The notes: generated by a model from the sequence alone, not told the origin. A stretch of DNA of 64,000 nucleotides from Hoeflea phototrophica DFL-43 (GCF_000154705.2 NZ_CM002917.1:2188461-2252460), one strand, 5' to 3'. Positions 38,108 to 48,449 are shown, numbered from the stretch's first letter. Program-made: numbers and translations.

Positions 38108-38274
38108 TCGAGCCTGTTGCCTTTCTTTGCCGTCGAGCGATTGCCGGGCAACCTCCCGCATAACCGAGTTCTCGGTGCCGCGATAGGCGGCGGGCACGAG
38201 TTTCCTCAAAGCCGAGACCGGATCCGGCCTGCCAGAGACAGGACAGCGGGCAGGGGGCTTGATGATTATTTGCA

Positions 38275-38306
38275 TAGCGCACTATATATAAAAACATAGC
38301 ACGCTA
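38275..38306. promoter_or_regulatory. Candidate MarR operator between yqaA and marR
   Basis: TAGCGCACTAT, ten AT-rich bases, ATAGCACGCTA: inverted arms match at nine of eleven positions. The centre resembles a -10 element. It starts 15 bases before the MarR gene, and the divergent yqaA gene lies on the other side, so the regulator may control both. Confidence 0.6.
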
Positions 38307-38320
38307 ATGGAGTTCCCGAA

Positions 38321-38776
38321 ATGCAAGACAAACAGTCCTCTTTCGGTCAGACCATTTCCCATCTGGCGCGCGCCTACACCACGAGTCTGAATGCGCGGCT
38401 GCAACCCCTGGGGTTGTCGCAGGCGCGCTACCAGGTTCTCTCGGTGCTGGAGGCTGACGGCGAACAGACCCAGCGCGATCTGGCTCGGCGCCTTGGGGTG
38501 GAGCAGGCGACCATGGCCAACACCCTCACCAGAATGACTCGCGACGGCTTGATTGTGCGAAAGCCCCATCCTGATGATGGCCGCGCCCAATTGGTGGCTC
38601 TCACCCAGGCTGCCCGCGATCTGGTTGCGCCGGCACATCAGGCCACAAAGGAAGCTGACGAGTCTTTGTTGGAAAACTTGCCGGCAGCCGAGCATGCGCT
38701 GTTTCTCAGCATGCTGGAACGCCTCTCCAACGCAATCACCCCTGGCGGCTCAACCCAGGAGACACAACGCGACTGA
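38321..38776 (+). CDS. MarR family transcriptional regulator
   Basis: A 151-residue winged helix-turn-helix repressor: LGLSQARYQVLSVLEADGE, then QTQRDLARRLGVEQATMANTLTRMTRDGLIVRK, with the wing at HPDDGRAQLVALT. MarR proteins usually repress a neighbouring transporter or detoxification gene and are relieved by small aromatic ligands. Candidate targets are itself, yqaA and the DMT permease downstream. Confidence 0.9.
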   Translation: MQDKQSSFGQTISHLARAYTTSLNARLQPLGLSQARYQVLSVLEADGEQTQRDLARRLGVEQATMANTLTRMTRDGLIVRKPHPDDGRAQLVALTQAARDLVAPAHQATKEADESLLENLPAAEHALFLSMLERLSNAITPGGSTQETQRD

Positions 38777-38897
38777 TCATGCGCGATAGATCATGACGCT
38801 GAATCATCAATGCCTTTCCATCGGCCCGAATACCGGATAGGGACGGCAATGGACGCGAAGTTTTCGCGCATCCGTACCAACCGGCAGGGTTTTTCAA

Positions 38898-39806
38898 TTG
38901 GACAATATGCGCGGCATTGTGCTGATGGTGCTCGGCATGCTCGGCTTTGCCGCCGAGGACATGTTCATCAAGCTTGCTGCGGCGGGGCTGCCCGTCGGCC
39001 AGATCCTGGTGGTGCTGGGCTTCCCCGGCGCGCTGTTCTTCGCGTTTCTGGCACGCTCGCGCGGACAGGACCCGTTCTCGGCCACATTCTTCCGTCCCGC
39101 CGTCCTGATCCGCAATGCTAGCGAGATGCTCGGCTCGATCGGCTTCGTTACCGCTCTTGCTCTGGTTCCGTTGGCAACCGTAACAACAATTCTGCAGGCA
39201 GCTCCACTGTTCGTCACCATGGGCGCCGCGCTTATCCTGGGCGAACAGGTCGGGTGGCGGCGTTGGACCGCCATTCTGGTCGGGTTCTTCGGCGTGCTTC
39301 TGGTGATCAGGCCGGGTTTCGAGGGGTTTGACGCCAATGTGCTCTGGGCCGTTCTGGGCGTGGTGTCGCTGTCGATCCGCGATATTGCGAGCCGCAAGGT
39401 GCCCAAGGCCGTCTCGTCGCTGCAACTGGCCATCTGGGGTTTCCTTGCGGTCGGTTTCGCCGGTTTGCCGGTGCTGGCGATCACCGGCGGCGCGAAGATC
39501 CCGACAATGCCCGAAACAGCCTATCTCGCGGCCGCACTGGCCACCGGCACCTTCGCCTACTGGGCGCTGACGGAGGCGACGCGGCTTGGCGAGATCGCCG
39601 TCGTGACCCCGTTCCGTTACTCGCGGCTGGTGTTTTCCACCGTCGTCGGGCTTCTGGTGTTCTCCGAAGTGCCCGACACCTACACGCTTTTAGGCGCCGG
39701 AATCATCATCGCCACCGGGCTGTACACCTTGATTCGCGAACGCAAGCGCCGGCGCGAGGCTGCGGCTCTTGCTAAGGCCGAAACCGGCATAAATACAAAG
39801 ACTTAA
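38898..39806 (+). CDS. DMT superfamily (EamA) permease
   Basis: A 302-residue transporter with ten hydrophobic helices in two EamA repeats, beginning LMVLGMLGFAAEDMFIKLA and ending with a basic tail RERKRRRE. Between repeats is GFFGVLLVIRPGF, typical of the family. It could export amino acids or nucleotides. The start is TTG at 38898 or, equally well, ATG at 38907. It is preceded by marR, 120 bases upstream. Confidence 0.83.
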   Translation: MDNMRGIVLMVLGMLGFAAEDMFIKLAAAGLPVGQILVVLGFPGALFFAFLARSRGQDPFSATFFRPAVLIRNASEMLGSIGFVTALALVPLATVTTILQAAPLFVTMGAALILGEQVGWRRWTAILVGFFGVLLVIRPGFEGFDANVLWAVLGVVSLSIRDIASRKVPKAVSSLQLAIWGFLAVGFAGLPVLAITGGAKIPTMPETAYLAAALATGTFAYWALTEATRLGEIAVVTPFRYSRLVFSTVVGLLVFSEVPDTYTLLGAGIIIATGLYTLIRERKRRREAAALAKAETGINTKT

Positions 39807-39840
39807 ACCGCAAGAGCAGGGTGCCGATGGCCCTCTACGG

Positions 39841-41325
39841 CTATACCCCGTAGCGGGCTTCCAGATGAGCGATGAAATGCGCCGGATTGAGGCTCTCTCC
39901 GGTGGCTTCACGCAGGATTTCGGGCGTCGAACCCATCGAGGCCCTGTGCCAAATGCGTTCGCGGCGCCAGGTGTTGAGCGCACCAAGATCGCCCGCCGCG
40001 ATATCGGCATTTGCGCCGGGATGATCAGCAACAATCGCCGCCCATTGCTGTGCCGCCATCATTGCGCCCAGCGTGTAGGATGGAAAATAGCCGAATGCGC
40101 CTGACGGCCAGTGCACATCCTGCATCGGCCCGTTCTTTGGATCATCAATCGTCGAAATACCAAGATAATCCCGCATCTTGGTGTCCCAAGCTTCAGGCAG
40201 GTCGCGCACCTCCAACTCGCCCGAAAGCAGAGCCTGTTCGAGCTCGTAGCGCAGGATGACATGCAGCGGGTAGGTCACTTCGTCGGCATCAACCCGGATC
40301 TTGCCGCGCTTGATCAGATGCACATGCGGAAGCAGATCCTCGATGCTCCAGTCTTCGCCCAGATGGCGGGCCAGATGGGGCAGGGCGAACTGCCAGAATG
40401 CCGGGTTGCGGCCGATCTGTTTCTCCACAAACAGGCTCTGGCTTTCATGGAGCGACATGCCGCGCGCCTTCCCGGACGGCCAATGCGCCCATGCCTTTGG
40501 CAGGTTCTGCTCATAGAGCCCGTGGCCGGTCTCGTGCAAAATGCCCATCAGCGCCGGCAGAAACTCGTCGGTCCGGTAGCGGGTTGTCAGCCGAACATCG
40601 GTTGGAACGCCGCCGCAAAACGGGTGATCTGACACCGAAAGGCTGCCATGGTTCATGTCAAAGCCCACGGCCTGCATCATCTCGAGCCCCAGGGCCTTCT
40701 GCCGTTCAACCGGATACTCACCGGACAGTGCTTTCAACGGACGCTTTGCATGCCGTTCTTGCTGCAGCGCCAGCGCCTTGGGCAGAAAGTCCACCAGAAA
40801 CGCCTTGAGCGCGGCGAACACCGGTGTGATGTCGCTGGTACGGTTGCCCGGATCGAACTGCTCCATCAGAGCATCATAAGGAGCAAGGCCAAGCACTTCA
40901 GCGCGCATGGCAGCTTCTTCCCGCACCATTTCCACAACGCCCTCAAGTGCGGGCCGGAAGGCTTCCCAATCACCATTGGGTCGTGCCGTGCGCCACAATT
41001 GCTCCGAACGCATGCTGGTGCGCATCTTGCGCTCGACGAAATCGGCGGGCAGGCAGGTCATGTTGATGTAGTTGCGCTCGAACTCCGCCACGGCAATGTT
41101 CTGCTCCGTGGTCAGATCTTCGGCTTTGGCATCGGCAATCCATTGAGCGAGTTTTGAATCCGTGGCTTGCCGGTGCAGCATACCTGACAGGCTCGCCATC
41201 GTTTCCGCGCGCTGTTCACCGCCACCAGATGCCATGGCCGTGGCTTCATCAACGCCAAGAATGGACAGCGCATGCTCAAGCGCGCTGAGAGAATGGCCAT
41301 GGGCGTCGAGCTTTGCGAATGACAT
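39841..41325 (-). CDS. Carboxypeptidase M32
   Basis: A 494-residue metallocarboxypeptidase of the Taq family. The zinc site is H264-E-T-G-H268 in MGILHETGHGLYEQ, with the third ligand Glu expected in SLHESQSLFVEKQ. The C-terminal Arg/Tyr motif GYFPSYTLGAM completes the family pattern. It removes C-terminal residues from cytosolic peptides. The ATG at 41325 is at the usual position; the frame is open to 41442 without homologous character. Confidence 0.93.
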   Translation of the reverse strand: MSFAKLDAHGHSLSALEHALSILGVDEATAMASGGGEQRAETMASLSGMLHRQATDSKLAQWIADAKAEDLTTEQNIAVAEFERNYINMTCLPADFVERKMRTSMRSEQLWRTARPNGDWEAFRPALEGVVEMVREEAAMRAEVLGLAPYDALMEQFDPGNRTSDITPVFAALKAFLVDFLPKALALQQERHAKRPLKALSGEYPVERQKALGLEMMQAVGFDMNHGSLSVSDHPFCGGVPTDVRLTTRYRTDEFLPALMGILHETGHGLYEQNLPKAWAHWPSGKARGMSLHESQSLFVEKQIGRNPAFWQFALPHLARHLGEDWSIEDLLPHVHLIKRGKIRVDADEVTYPLHVILRYELEQALLSGELEVRDLPEAWDTKMRDYLGISTIDDPKNGPMQDVHWPSGAFGYFPSYTLGAMMAAQQWAAIVADHPGANADIAAGDLGALNTWRRERIWHRASMGSTPEILREATGESLNPAHFIAHLEARYGV

Positions 41326-41704
41326 GAAAGAGGCTCCGGGCGTTTGAAGATCTGTGTCACTCCGGATAGGCCAAGGCGGTGGTGGCTGCAAGGGAGAAGA
41401 GGTGGCGGGCGCATTCGCCACGCAGTTCCAGCTTGCCGGCAAATGCCATCCGCAATGCTTAATCCAAAGATTGCATAAGATAGATTATGGAACTGGAATT
41501 GCTATAAGCGTGATTGGCATTGTGTATTTGGATTCAATTGGATCTACCAGCTTCCTCACATCAACAGATCAGAAAAACCAACAGGTCTACGGTTCTACGG
41601 TGAAAGCTTCCACGAAATCTGATTAGCTTTCAATTGGAGGCGCAATCAACAGCCGGCGCGCAGCGCTACCATCCAGCTGGGAGTTGCATGCTTGGGAGGA
41701 AATC
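41326..41704. other. Divergent intergenic region with short repeats
   Basis: No convincing gene. It is the divergent region of the M32 peptidase and the racemase. The middle (41460-41640) is AT rich. It contains a tandem octamer TCTACGGT twice (41586-41601) and a direct repeat TTCAATTGGA at 41533-41542 and 41629-41638. GGGAGGAAATC at 41695-41704 is the ribosome site of the racemase. Confidence 0.5.
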
Positions 41705-42808
41705 ATGCTCGAAGGTTTGCGGGTCATTGAGATCGAAGGCTTGGGTCCGGCGCCGTTCGCCGCCATGCTGCTGGCCGATCTCGGAGCCGAAGTCATCGTC
41801 GTTCACCGCAAGAATGGTTCGCCTGCGCCCGGCATGCCGGACCGTTCGCTGATCGACCGTGGCAAGCAATCCATCGAGCTGGATCTGAAGGACGCCGGTG
41901 ACGTAAAATTGTTCAGACGGCTGATCGCGCGCGCCGAGGCCTTGATCGAGGGATTCCGTCCTGGCGTGATGGAGCGGCTCGGCTTGGGACCTGAGGATCT
42001 GAAGCCGCTCAACCCAGATCTGATCTATGGAAGGATGACCGGCTGGGGTCAGTTTGGACCAAGGGCCCAGACGGCCGGTCATGATCTCAATTACATAGGA
42101 ATTTCAGGTGCGGCCTGGTACGCGGCCAATCCGGGCGAACCGCCATTTGCGCCGCCAACTCTCGTCGGCGATATCGGTGGTGGTGCGCTTTACCTCGCCG
42201 TGGGCGTGCTTGCAGGTGTCCTGGCGGCACGCGGCGGCCGCGGCGGTTGTGTGGTCGATGCTGCAATTGTGGATGGCTCGGCCCATATGATGAACCTGCT
42301 GATGGCCTTGGCTCAAGGCGGCGGGCTTTCGATGCAGCGTGGCAAAAGCCTGCTTGACGGACCGCATTGGAGCCGCTGCTATGCCAGCGGCTGCGGCGGT
42401 TTCGTCTCCGTGCAGTGCCTTGAACCGAAATTCTATGCGGAGTTTCTGGCACGCCTTGGCTTGAGCGAAGATCCCGTTTTTGCAGCCCAGTTCGATCCTG
42501 ACGCCTGGCCACGCCAGAGTGCCGTTCTGGCAGGCATTTTCGCTGCGCAACCTCGTTCCCATTGGGAAGCGGTTTTCGAGGGTTCGGATGCTTGTGTGGC
42601 CCCTGCCCTTGATCCGCTGCAATCGGCCCGCGACCCGCACATGAAGGCACGTGGCGTCTGGCACGACATTGACGGCGCTCTTCAGGCCGCTCCCGCGCCG
42701 CGTTTCTCGACCCGGCCAGACGCAACGCCAGGTCCGGTTCCGGCGCGCGGTGAACACGGCGATGCGATCCGCGCCTGGTTGGAGGCTGAACCAACCAATG
42801 TCAAATGA
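41705..42808 (+). CDS. Alpha-methylacyl-CoA racemase (CaiB/BaiF family)
   Basis: A 367-residue family III CoA-transferase-fold enzyme. Rather than the transferase Asp alone, the racemase residues are present at the same numbers as in the Mycobacterium MCR: His126 in AGHDLNY, Asp156 in LVGDIGGG and Glu240 in CLEPKFY. This points to epimerisation of 2-methylacyl-CoA esters, for use in beta-oxidation of branched fatty acids. Start ATG 41705 with GGAGG eight bases upstream. Convergent with ybaK. Confidence 0.9.
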   Translation: MLEGLRVIEIEGLGPAPFAAMLLADLGAEVIVVHRKNGSPAPGMPDRSLIDRGKQSIELDLKDAGDVKLFRRLIARAEALIEGFRPGVMERLGLGPEDLKPLNPDLIYGRMTGWGQFGPRAQTAGHDLNYIGISGAAWYAANPGEPPFAPPTLVGDIGGGALYLAVGVLAGVLAARGGRGGCVVDAAIVDGSAHMMNLLMALAQGGGLSMQRGKSLLDGPHWSRCYASGCGGFVSVQCLEPKFYAEFLARLGLSEDPVFAAQFDPDAWPRQSAVLAGIFAAQPRSHWEAVFEGSDACVAPALDPLQSARDPHMKARGVWHDIDGALQAAPAPRFSTRPDATPGPVPARGEHGDAIRAWLEAEPTNVK

Positions 42809-42819
42809 CGATGTACTCA

Positions 42820-43338
42820 CTAGCCGGGCGCCTGCACGTCGATGATCTCGGCTGAAATCGCCTTTGCCAGCGCTTTCGGATCGACACTGAAAACACTGTC
42901 GGGCCGTCCCGCAGCGGCCCAGACCACGGCGTGATCCATCAAGCACCGGTCGATATACACCGGGATCGGCGTCAAATGGCCGATTGGCGCGACTCCGCCA
43001 ATGGCAAAGCCAGTCTCATCGCGGACGCGGCGCACCTCGCAACGTGTCAATGTGAGGCCGTTACGCTCTGAAAGAAAATCCATATCGGCATCGTGCGCGC
43101 CTGAGACCAGCAACAGGGTGAGGCGACCTGTTGCCTGGTTTTCGAACACCAGGGATTTGACGATCTGTGCAACCGCGCAGCCCGCCGCGTCTGCAGCTTC
43201 CTGGGCCGTGCGTGTTGATTGCGCCATCTTCAGAATGCGGATTTCAAGCCCGGCCTCGGCTGCGGCGCCGTAAACCCTGGCCATGCTGGAGCCGGTACGG
43301 ATCATATCCGGGCTCATTTCGGTTGCCAGCCGGTTCAT
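42820..43338 (-). CDS. YbaK/EbsC-type aminoacyl-tRNA deacylase
   Basis: A 172-residue stand-alone tRNA editing domain: STRTAQEAADAAGCAVAQIVKSLVF, the conserved Lys in KSLVF and GGVAPIGHLTPIPVYID form the active pocket of YbaK-type hydrolases that clear Cys-tRNA(Pro) or related mischarged tRNAs. The ATG overlaps the stop of the MBL gene (ATGA, 43335-43338), which supports this start. Confidence 0.9.
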   Translation of the reverse strand: MNRLATEMSPDMIRTGSSMARVYGAAAEAGLEIRILKMAQSTRTAQEAADAAGCAVAQIVKSLVFENQATGRLTLLLVSGAHDADMDFLSERNGLTLTRCEVRRVRDETGFAIGGVAPIGHLTPIPVYIDRCLMDHAVVWAAAGRPDSVFSVDPKALAKAISAEIIDVQAPG

Positions 43339-44159
43339 GCATTCACCTCGACCTCAAAGGTCAAACCATCATAACAAGGCTCGACCCGTGCCGGCGTTTC
43401 ATTGGCCACGGTTTCATAATCGAGCGGCACATGCATATGCGTGAGATAGGCCCGTTTCGGATCGAGCCTTTTGATCCACCACAGCGCCTGGTCAATCGAC
43501 AGATGGCTGGGATGCGGCTTGTATTGCAGGCAATCGATGATCAGCGTGTCCAGCCCTTGCAGCCGCTCGACGGTCGCACGCGGAAAATCGCTGACGTCGC
43601 AGCAATAGGCCACATCGCCGATGCGGTAGCCCAAAGACCGGATCGAGCCATGAACCTGATCGAGCGGCTGGATCGCGATTGTCCCCCCTGCTCCGTCAAT
43701 CAGGATCGGATCATCGAGCGAATTGATCAGCCTTGGCTCGGTGATGGGCGGGTACTCGCTTCCCGGCGGCGTTTCCAGGCAATAGCCAAAGCCCGCGCGA
43801 ATACGCGCCATGGTCTCGGGGTCCGCGTAGATCGGGATCCGCTTGCGTTGCGACAGTGCAAAACCGCGCAGGTCATCGATGCCGTGAACATGATCGGCAT
43901 GGGAATGGGTGTAGATCACGGCATCAAGACTGTGCACCTTGTTGACAATCATCTGCTCGCGGAAATCCGGTCCGGTGTCGACCGCGACCGTGGTTTCACC
44001 GCCATCCGGTCCGATCTGCGAGATCAGGAACGCAGCGCGTGTCCTGCGGTTTTTCGGGTTCTGCGGATCACAGGCGCCCCAATCGCCATTGACCCGCGGC
44101 ACGCCCGGTGATGAGGCGCAGCCAAGGACAGTAAAGCGGCGGCGGTAGCTCTGGGTCAC
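43335..44159 (-). CDS. MBL-fold metallohydrolase (PhnP-like)
   Basis: A 274-residue metallo-beta-lactamase fold protein with the H-x-H-x-D-H motif in YTHSHADHVHGIDDLR. Later ligands appear as CDVSDFP and LTHMHVPLDYET. The N-terminal LGCASSPGVPRVNGDWG fits the phosphodiesterase PhnP branch. Encoded in the metG-tatD block, it is probably a housekeeping cyclic phosphate hydrolase. Overlaps tatD by four bases. Confidence 0.9.
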   Translation of the reverse strand: MTQSYRRRFTVLGCASSPGVPRVNGDWGACDPQNPKNRRTRAAFLISQIGPDGGETTVAVDTGPDFREQMIVNKVHSLDAVIYTHSHADHVHGIDDLRGFALSQRKRIPIYADPETMARIRAGFGYCLETPPGSEYPPITEPRLINSLDDPILIDGAGGTIAIQPLDQVHGSIRSLGYRIGDVAYCCDVSDFPRATVERLQGLDTLIIDCLQYKPHPSHLSIDQALWWIKRLDPKRAYLTHMHVPLDYETVANETPARVEPCYDGLTFEVEVNA

Positions 44160-44938
44160 AGTGCTTGCATCTTGGTAAAACAGCGAAACGCATTGGCGGT
44201 GGTGATATCGGCCATCTCATCATAGGAAACGCCTTTGACCTCAGCCAGAACTTCCGCCGTGTTGACCACATAGGATGGTTCGTTGCGCTTGCCGCGCCAG
44301 CGCTTGGGCGCGAGATAGGGCGCATCGGTTTCCACCAGCAGCCGGTCCATGGGCACCGTCTTGGCGATGTCGCGCAGTTCGGTCGATTTCGGAAACGTCA
44401 GAATGCCCGAAAACGACACATAGCCACCCAGCGCCACGCCGGTGTCCGCCAGCGCCTGGCCAGAGGAAAAACAATGAAGAATGAAGGGGAAGGCCCCCTT
44501 CCCTGTTTCCTCGGTCAGGATTTCCGCCATGTCCTCATCGGCGCTGCGGCTGTGAATCACCAACGGCAACTGGGTCCGGCGTGCCGCATCGATGTGGCGC
44601 CGCAATCCGGTCTTCTGATCCTCGGGTTTTTGCGTGTCGTAAAAGTAATCGAGCCCCGCCTCACCGATCGCCACCACCTTCGGGTTGCTCTCGGCGAGCT
44701 GCACCAGTTCATCGGCTGTCACATCCAGCTCATCGCCTGCATTGTTGGGATGCGTGCCCACGGAGCAGAACACGCTCGGATAGCGTTCGGTCAGCGCCAG
44801 CAGCGTGTCGAGTTTGCGGACCCGCGTCGAGATCGTCACCATCTGTTTGACGCCGGAGGCATGGGCACGCGCGATCAATTCGTCACGTTCCGCATCAAAA
44901 TCGGCGAAATCGAGATGGCAATGGCTGTCAATCAACAT
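44156..44938 (-). CDS. tatD: TatD family DNase
   Basis: A 260-residue TIM-barrel metal-dependent hydrolase beginning MLIDSHCHLDF, with the metal-binding HxH, the Glu in GEAGLDY, VIHSR, HCFSSG and the final Asp in ETDAPYLAPK. It has 3'-5' exonuclease activity and is linked to DNA repair. The ATG at 44938 is preferred as GAGG lies ten bases upstream; a GTG at 44947 overlapping metG (GTGA) is an alternative. Confidence 0.93.
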   Translation of the reverse strand: MLIDSHCHLDFADFDAERDELIARAHASGVKQMVTISTRVRKLDTLLALTERYPSVFCSVGTHPNNAGDELDVTADELVQLAESNPKVVAIGEAGLDYFYDTQKPEDQKTGLRRHIDAARRTQLPLVIHSRSADEDMAEILTEETGKGAFPFILHCFSSGQALADTGVALGGYVSFSGILTFPKSTELRDIAKTVPMDRLLVETDAPYLAPKRWRGKRNEPSYVVNTAEVLAEVKGVSYDEMADITTANAFRCFTKMQAL

Positions 44939-44943
44939 CCGCT

Positions 44944-46488
44944 TCACGCCTCCTCGGGCGCGACATAGCGGGGAAAGATCGGCGTTGGCTTGTCAATGGG
45001 CGTGCCCGGCGCCAGACGCCCCGTCTCACCGAGCGCTGCAAAGTCGCGCTTGTCGGCGGGTGCAGCAACCAGATCGAGCAGTTTGCCCGCCGATTGCGGC
45101 ATGAACGGCAGCAACAGGATCGAAATCTGCCGCACAGTCTCCGCTGTGATGTAAAGCACAGTCTCCATCCGTGCCGGATCGGTTTTCTTCAGCGCCCACG
45201 GCTCCTGGCTCGCGAAGTACCGGTCGCCATCCGCCACGACATCGATAATCGAGGTCAACGCCTTGTGGATCTGGAAATCCGCCATATCGGCGCGCGCGCT
45301 TTCAATCACCTTGTCCGCCGTTTCCAGCATTGCCTTGTCCGGATCGGTCAACACGCCGCACTCAGGCACTTTTCCATCACAATTCTTGTTGATCATCGAC
45401 AGGCAACGGCTGGTCAGATTGCCAATGCCATTGGCCAGATCGGAATTGATGCGTGTGGCAATCGCTTCGGGGCTGTAGCTTCCATCCTGCCCGAATGGCA
45501 CTTCACGCATGAAGAAATAGCGGACCTGATCAAGCCCGTAGTGATCGATCAGAGCAAAAGGGTCGACCACATTGCCGATCGATTTCGACATTTTCTCGCC
45601 TTTGACCAGCAGGAAGCCGTGCGCGAACACCTTTGCCGGAAGCTCAAGGCCGGCTGACATCAGGAAGGCCGGCCAGTAGACGGCATGAAACCGCACAATG
45701 TCCTTGCCAATCATATGGATGGCGGGCCAGTAGTTCCATTTTTCGCTTGTCTCGTCGGGAAATCCGGCTGCGGTGATGTAGTTGGTCAACGCATCGACCC
45801 AGACATACATGACATGCTTGTCATTGCCGGGCACCGGAACGCCCCAATCAAATGTGGTACGCGAAATCGACAGGTCCTTCAGGCCCGACTTGACGAAACT
45901 CGCCACTTCATTGCGGCGCTCGGCCGGCGCAACAAACTCCGGGTTTTTTTCAAACAACTCCAGCAGCTTGTCGCCATAGGCTGAAAGCCGGAAATAATAG
46001 CTTTCCTCCTCAACCCACTCGACCGGTGAGCCAAGTGGTTCGCGCCTTATACCATCTTCGCCAAGAGTGGTTTCGCCCTCGTCGAAATAGGCTTCCTGGC
46101 GCACCGAATACCAGCCACCATATTTGCCCAGATAGATGTCACCATTGGCTTCCATCCGCTTCCACAACTCCTGCACGGAAGCCTTGTGGCGTTCCTCGGT
46201 GGTGCGGATGAAGTCATCATTGGAGCAGTCGAGACGCTCGAGCATGTCGCGGAACACGGCCGAGTTTTTGTCGGCGAGTGCGATCGGCTTGATCCCTTCC
46301 TGCTCAGCCGTCTGCTGCATCTTCTGGCCATGCTCGTCAGTGCCCGAAAGAAAGAAGACGTCCTTGCCATCAAGCCGCTGGAACCGCGCCAGAACATCCG
46401 TAGCGATCGCCGTATAGGCATGGCCGATATGCGGAACACCGTTGGGATAGAAAATCGGTGTGGTGATGTAAAAACGCTCGGTGCTCAT
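44944..46488 (-). CDS. metG: Methionyl-tRNA synthetase
   Basis: A 514-residue class I aminoacyl-tRNA synthetase, short form without the C-terminal dimerisation domain. The HIGH signature is H20-IGH23 in [25 protein letters not shown] context, and K299-MSKS303 is the catalytic loop. Next comes the helical anticodon domain. First of a downstream coupled set with tatD, the MBL gene and ybaK. Confidence 0.97.
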   Translation of the reverse strand: MSTERFYITTPIFYPNGVPHIGHAYTAIATDVLARFQRLDGKDVFFLSGTDEHGQKMQQTAEQEGIKPIALADKNSAVFRDMLERLDCSNDDFIRTTEERHKASVQELWKRMEANGDIYLGKYGGWYSVRQEAYFDEGETTLGEDGIRREPLGSPVEWVEEESYYFRLSAYGDKLLELFEKNPEFVAPAERRNEVASFVKSGLKDLSISRTTFDWGVPVPGNDKHVMYVWVDALTNYITAAGFPDETSEKWNYWPAIHMIGKDIVRFHAVYWPAFLMSAGLELPAKVFAHGFLLVKGEKMSKSIGNVVDPFALIDHYGLDQVRYFFMREVPFGQDGSYSPEAIATRINSDLANGIGNLTSRCLSMINKNCDGKVPECGVLTDPDKAMLETADKVIESARADMADFQIHKALTSIIDVVADGDRYFASQEPWALKKTDPARMETVLYITAETVRQISILLLPFMPQSAGKLLDLVAAPADKRDFAALGETGRLAPGTPIDKPTPIFPRYVAPEEA

Positions 46489-46620
46489 TGTTGCCTTCGT
46501 ATGCGTTGTTCTCGATGGGCCAAGCCTTCTCGCCCGCGGACGCCGTTTACATAAGCGATAATGTCAACCGACACCATGCCCGGATTGCTCGGCTCCGATC
46601 AAAAAGCGAATTGGCATGCC

Positions 46621-47640
46621 CTAGCGGAAAAACAGGGTAAACACATGAAGCACAGTCTGCTTGCGGTCCAGATTGTAGGCCGCGGCGGTGGCAAAGTGCT
46701 CGGCCAGCTCGACTGATAGGCGCGCCAACCGGTCGGCTTCGTTGAGATCCCCCGCCGCCCCGGCGTCCCGCGCCATTGCCTGTATCCGGTCGATCACCAG
46801 TTCGGTGAAAAACTGGTAAGCCACATCCCGGTCCCGCGCCGACAGCGTTTCAGCAAGTTTGTGGATCGGTTCACGATTTGCAAGGCTGCCACGCTCGATA
46901 ATGTCGACGAACGCCTCGGCGATCTCGGCACCGCCATAGTTGCGCAGCAACAAGGCGCGCGCCACGCTGCCTTCACTCAAGCGGATGATGGCGTCCGCCT
47001 CCCCAGGTGCCGCACCAAGATGCCCAAGCGCCAGATCCAGATCAGGGGCTGAAAGCGGCTGCAGCCGAAGCGACAGACACCGCGAGCGGATGGTCGGCAA
47101 AAGACGGCCCGGGGTGTGCGAAAGCACGAGAAAAAGAGAGCGCTTTGGCGGCTCCTCAAGAATCTTGAGAAGCGCATTGGCCGCATTGCGGTTGAGATCG
47201 TCAGCGGGATCTATGATGGCAATCCGCCAGTTGCCGGTCCCGGAGGTCTGGCCAAAGAACTTTCCCGCCTTTCGAACCTCATCGACGGTGATGACCGATT
47301 TTACCTTTCCCGTCTTCTCATCCACCGGCCGCGCCAGATGCAGCAGATTGTGCGATGCGCCGCTGGCAATCTGCCTGGTCAGCGGGTCGTCCGGACCAGA
47401 ATCGGCGATCATTTCGGGCGCTGAAAGAGGATCAGGATGCGCAAGCATATGTCGGGCGAAACGGTAGGCAAGTGTCGCCTTGCCAACGCCTTGCGGCCCC
47501 TCGATCAGAATGGCGTGGTGCATGCGGCCTGACCGGTAGGCATTGGCCAGAAATGACTGTGCCGCATCATGGCCGAAAAGGACTGTGTTCTCACCTGGTG
47601 GGATGGCACCTTCGAGCACGCCCGGCTGTTCGCCATTCAT
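46621..47640 (-). CDS. holB: DNA polymerase III delta' subunit
   Basis: A 339-residue AAA+ clamp-loader subunit. Walker A-like [12 protein letters not shown] at 47-58 and the sensor-like [17 protein letters not shown] (SRC motif) are visible; this serves loading of the beta clamp at replication forks. Its ATG lies within the end of tmk (four-base overlap), the usual tmk-holB pair. A 130-base gap follows before metG. Confidence 0.93.
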   Translation of the reverse strand: MNGEQPGVLEGAIPPGENTVLFGHDAAQSFLANAYRSGRMHHAILIEGPQGVGKATLAYRFARHMLAHPDPLSAPEMIADSGPDDPLTRQIASGASHNLLHLARPVDEKTGKVKSVITVDEVRKAGKFFGQTSGTGNWRIAIIDPADDLNRNAANALLKILEEPPKRSLFLVLSHTPGRLLPTIRSRCLSLRLQPLSAPDLDLALGHLGAAPGEADAIIRLSEGSVARALLLRNYGGAEIAEAFVDIIERGSLANREPIHKLAETLSARDRDVAYQFFTELVIDRIQAMARDAGAAGDLNEADRLARLSVELAEHFATAAAYNLDRKQTVLHVFTLFFR

Positions 47641-48338
47641 ACCTTTCGGTCCCGCGCCGCGTCTTCGAGTTCGGTCGGTTCGAGAACAGGTTCCACAGTG
47701 CTCAGGACCGCCAGCGCCACCATGTCCTCGGGTTGATCGGCATTGATCAGCTTGCAGCGTTCCGGTTCGCTGCGGGTCAGGTCAATAAACGCCTCGCGAC
47801 GCTTTTCATGCGTTGCGACCTCTTCCTTCTCGAACCGGTCAGGCGCAACATTCGCCCCGACACGCGCCTTTGCGCGACGCAGCCCCGCCTCGGCGGGAAG
47901 ATCAAGGATCAACGTCAAATCCGGCACCATACTGTTGACTGCGATTCGTTCAAGATTGACGATGAATTGCGGCTCAAGATTTCCGGTCACGCCCTGATAG
48001 ACCCGGCTTGAATCCATATAGCGGTCACACAGCACGATCGCGCCTTCAGCAAGTGCGGGTCGAATGACTTCTTCGACATGGTCACTGCGCGCTGCCGCAA
48101 ACAGCATCGCCTCCATGCGGATCCCGAACTCCTCCGCCGCGCCGGAGAGCAACACGTGCCGCACCGCTTCCGCACCCAGCGAACCACCGGGTTCCCGGGT
48201 CACCAGCACATCCATACCGCGCCGGCGCAACACTTTGGCGAGCCGGTTGATCTGGGTCGACTTTCCGACCCCTTCCCCGCCCTCGAATGTAATGAAGCGG
48301 CCCTTGCTGGTGCTCACGTGCTCAAATCCCGGTCGCAC
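47637..48338 (-). CDS. tmk: Thymidylate kinase
   Basis: A 233-residue enzyme phosphorylating dTMP to dTDP. Visible are P-loop [12 protein letters not shown], the DRY-type motif [14 protein letters not shown] and the LID region. A GTG at 48317 ([11 protein letters not shown]) is an alternative start that removes seven uncharacteristic residues. The C-terminus overlaps the holB start by four bases. Confidence 0.95.
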   Translation of the reverse strand: MRPGFEHVSTSKGRFITFEGGEGVGKSTQINRLAKVLRRRGMDVLVTREPGGSLGAEAVRHVLLSGAAEEFGIRMEAMLFAAARSDHVEEVIRPALAEGAIVLCDRYMDSSRVYQGVTGNLEPQFIVNLERIAVNSMVPDLTLILDLPAEAGLRRAKARVGANVAPDRFEKEEVATHEKRREAFIDLTRSEPERCKLINADQPEDMVALAVLSTVEPVLEPTELEDAARDRKV

Positions 48339-48449
48339 AACGCGTCATCGACGCGCACCGGACCCATTGTTGAAAATTGGCCGGACGGACCGGCGCCTGA
48401 CTGCATGCATAGAGGAAATCGCAATGAATTTGAACGCCTGCCATCAGCC

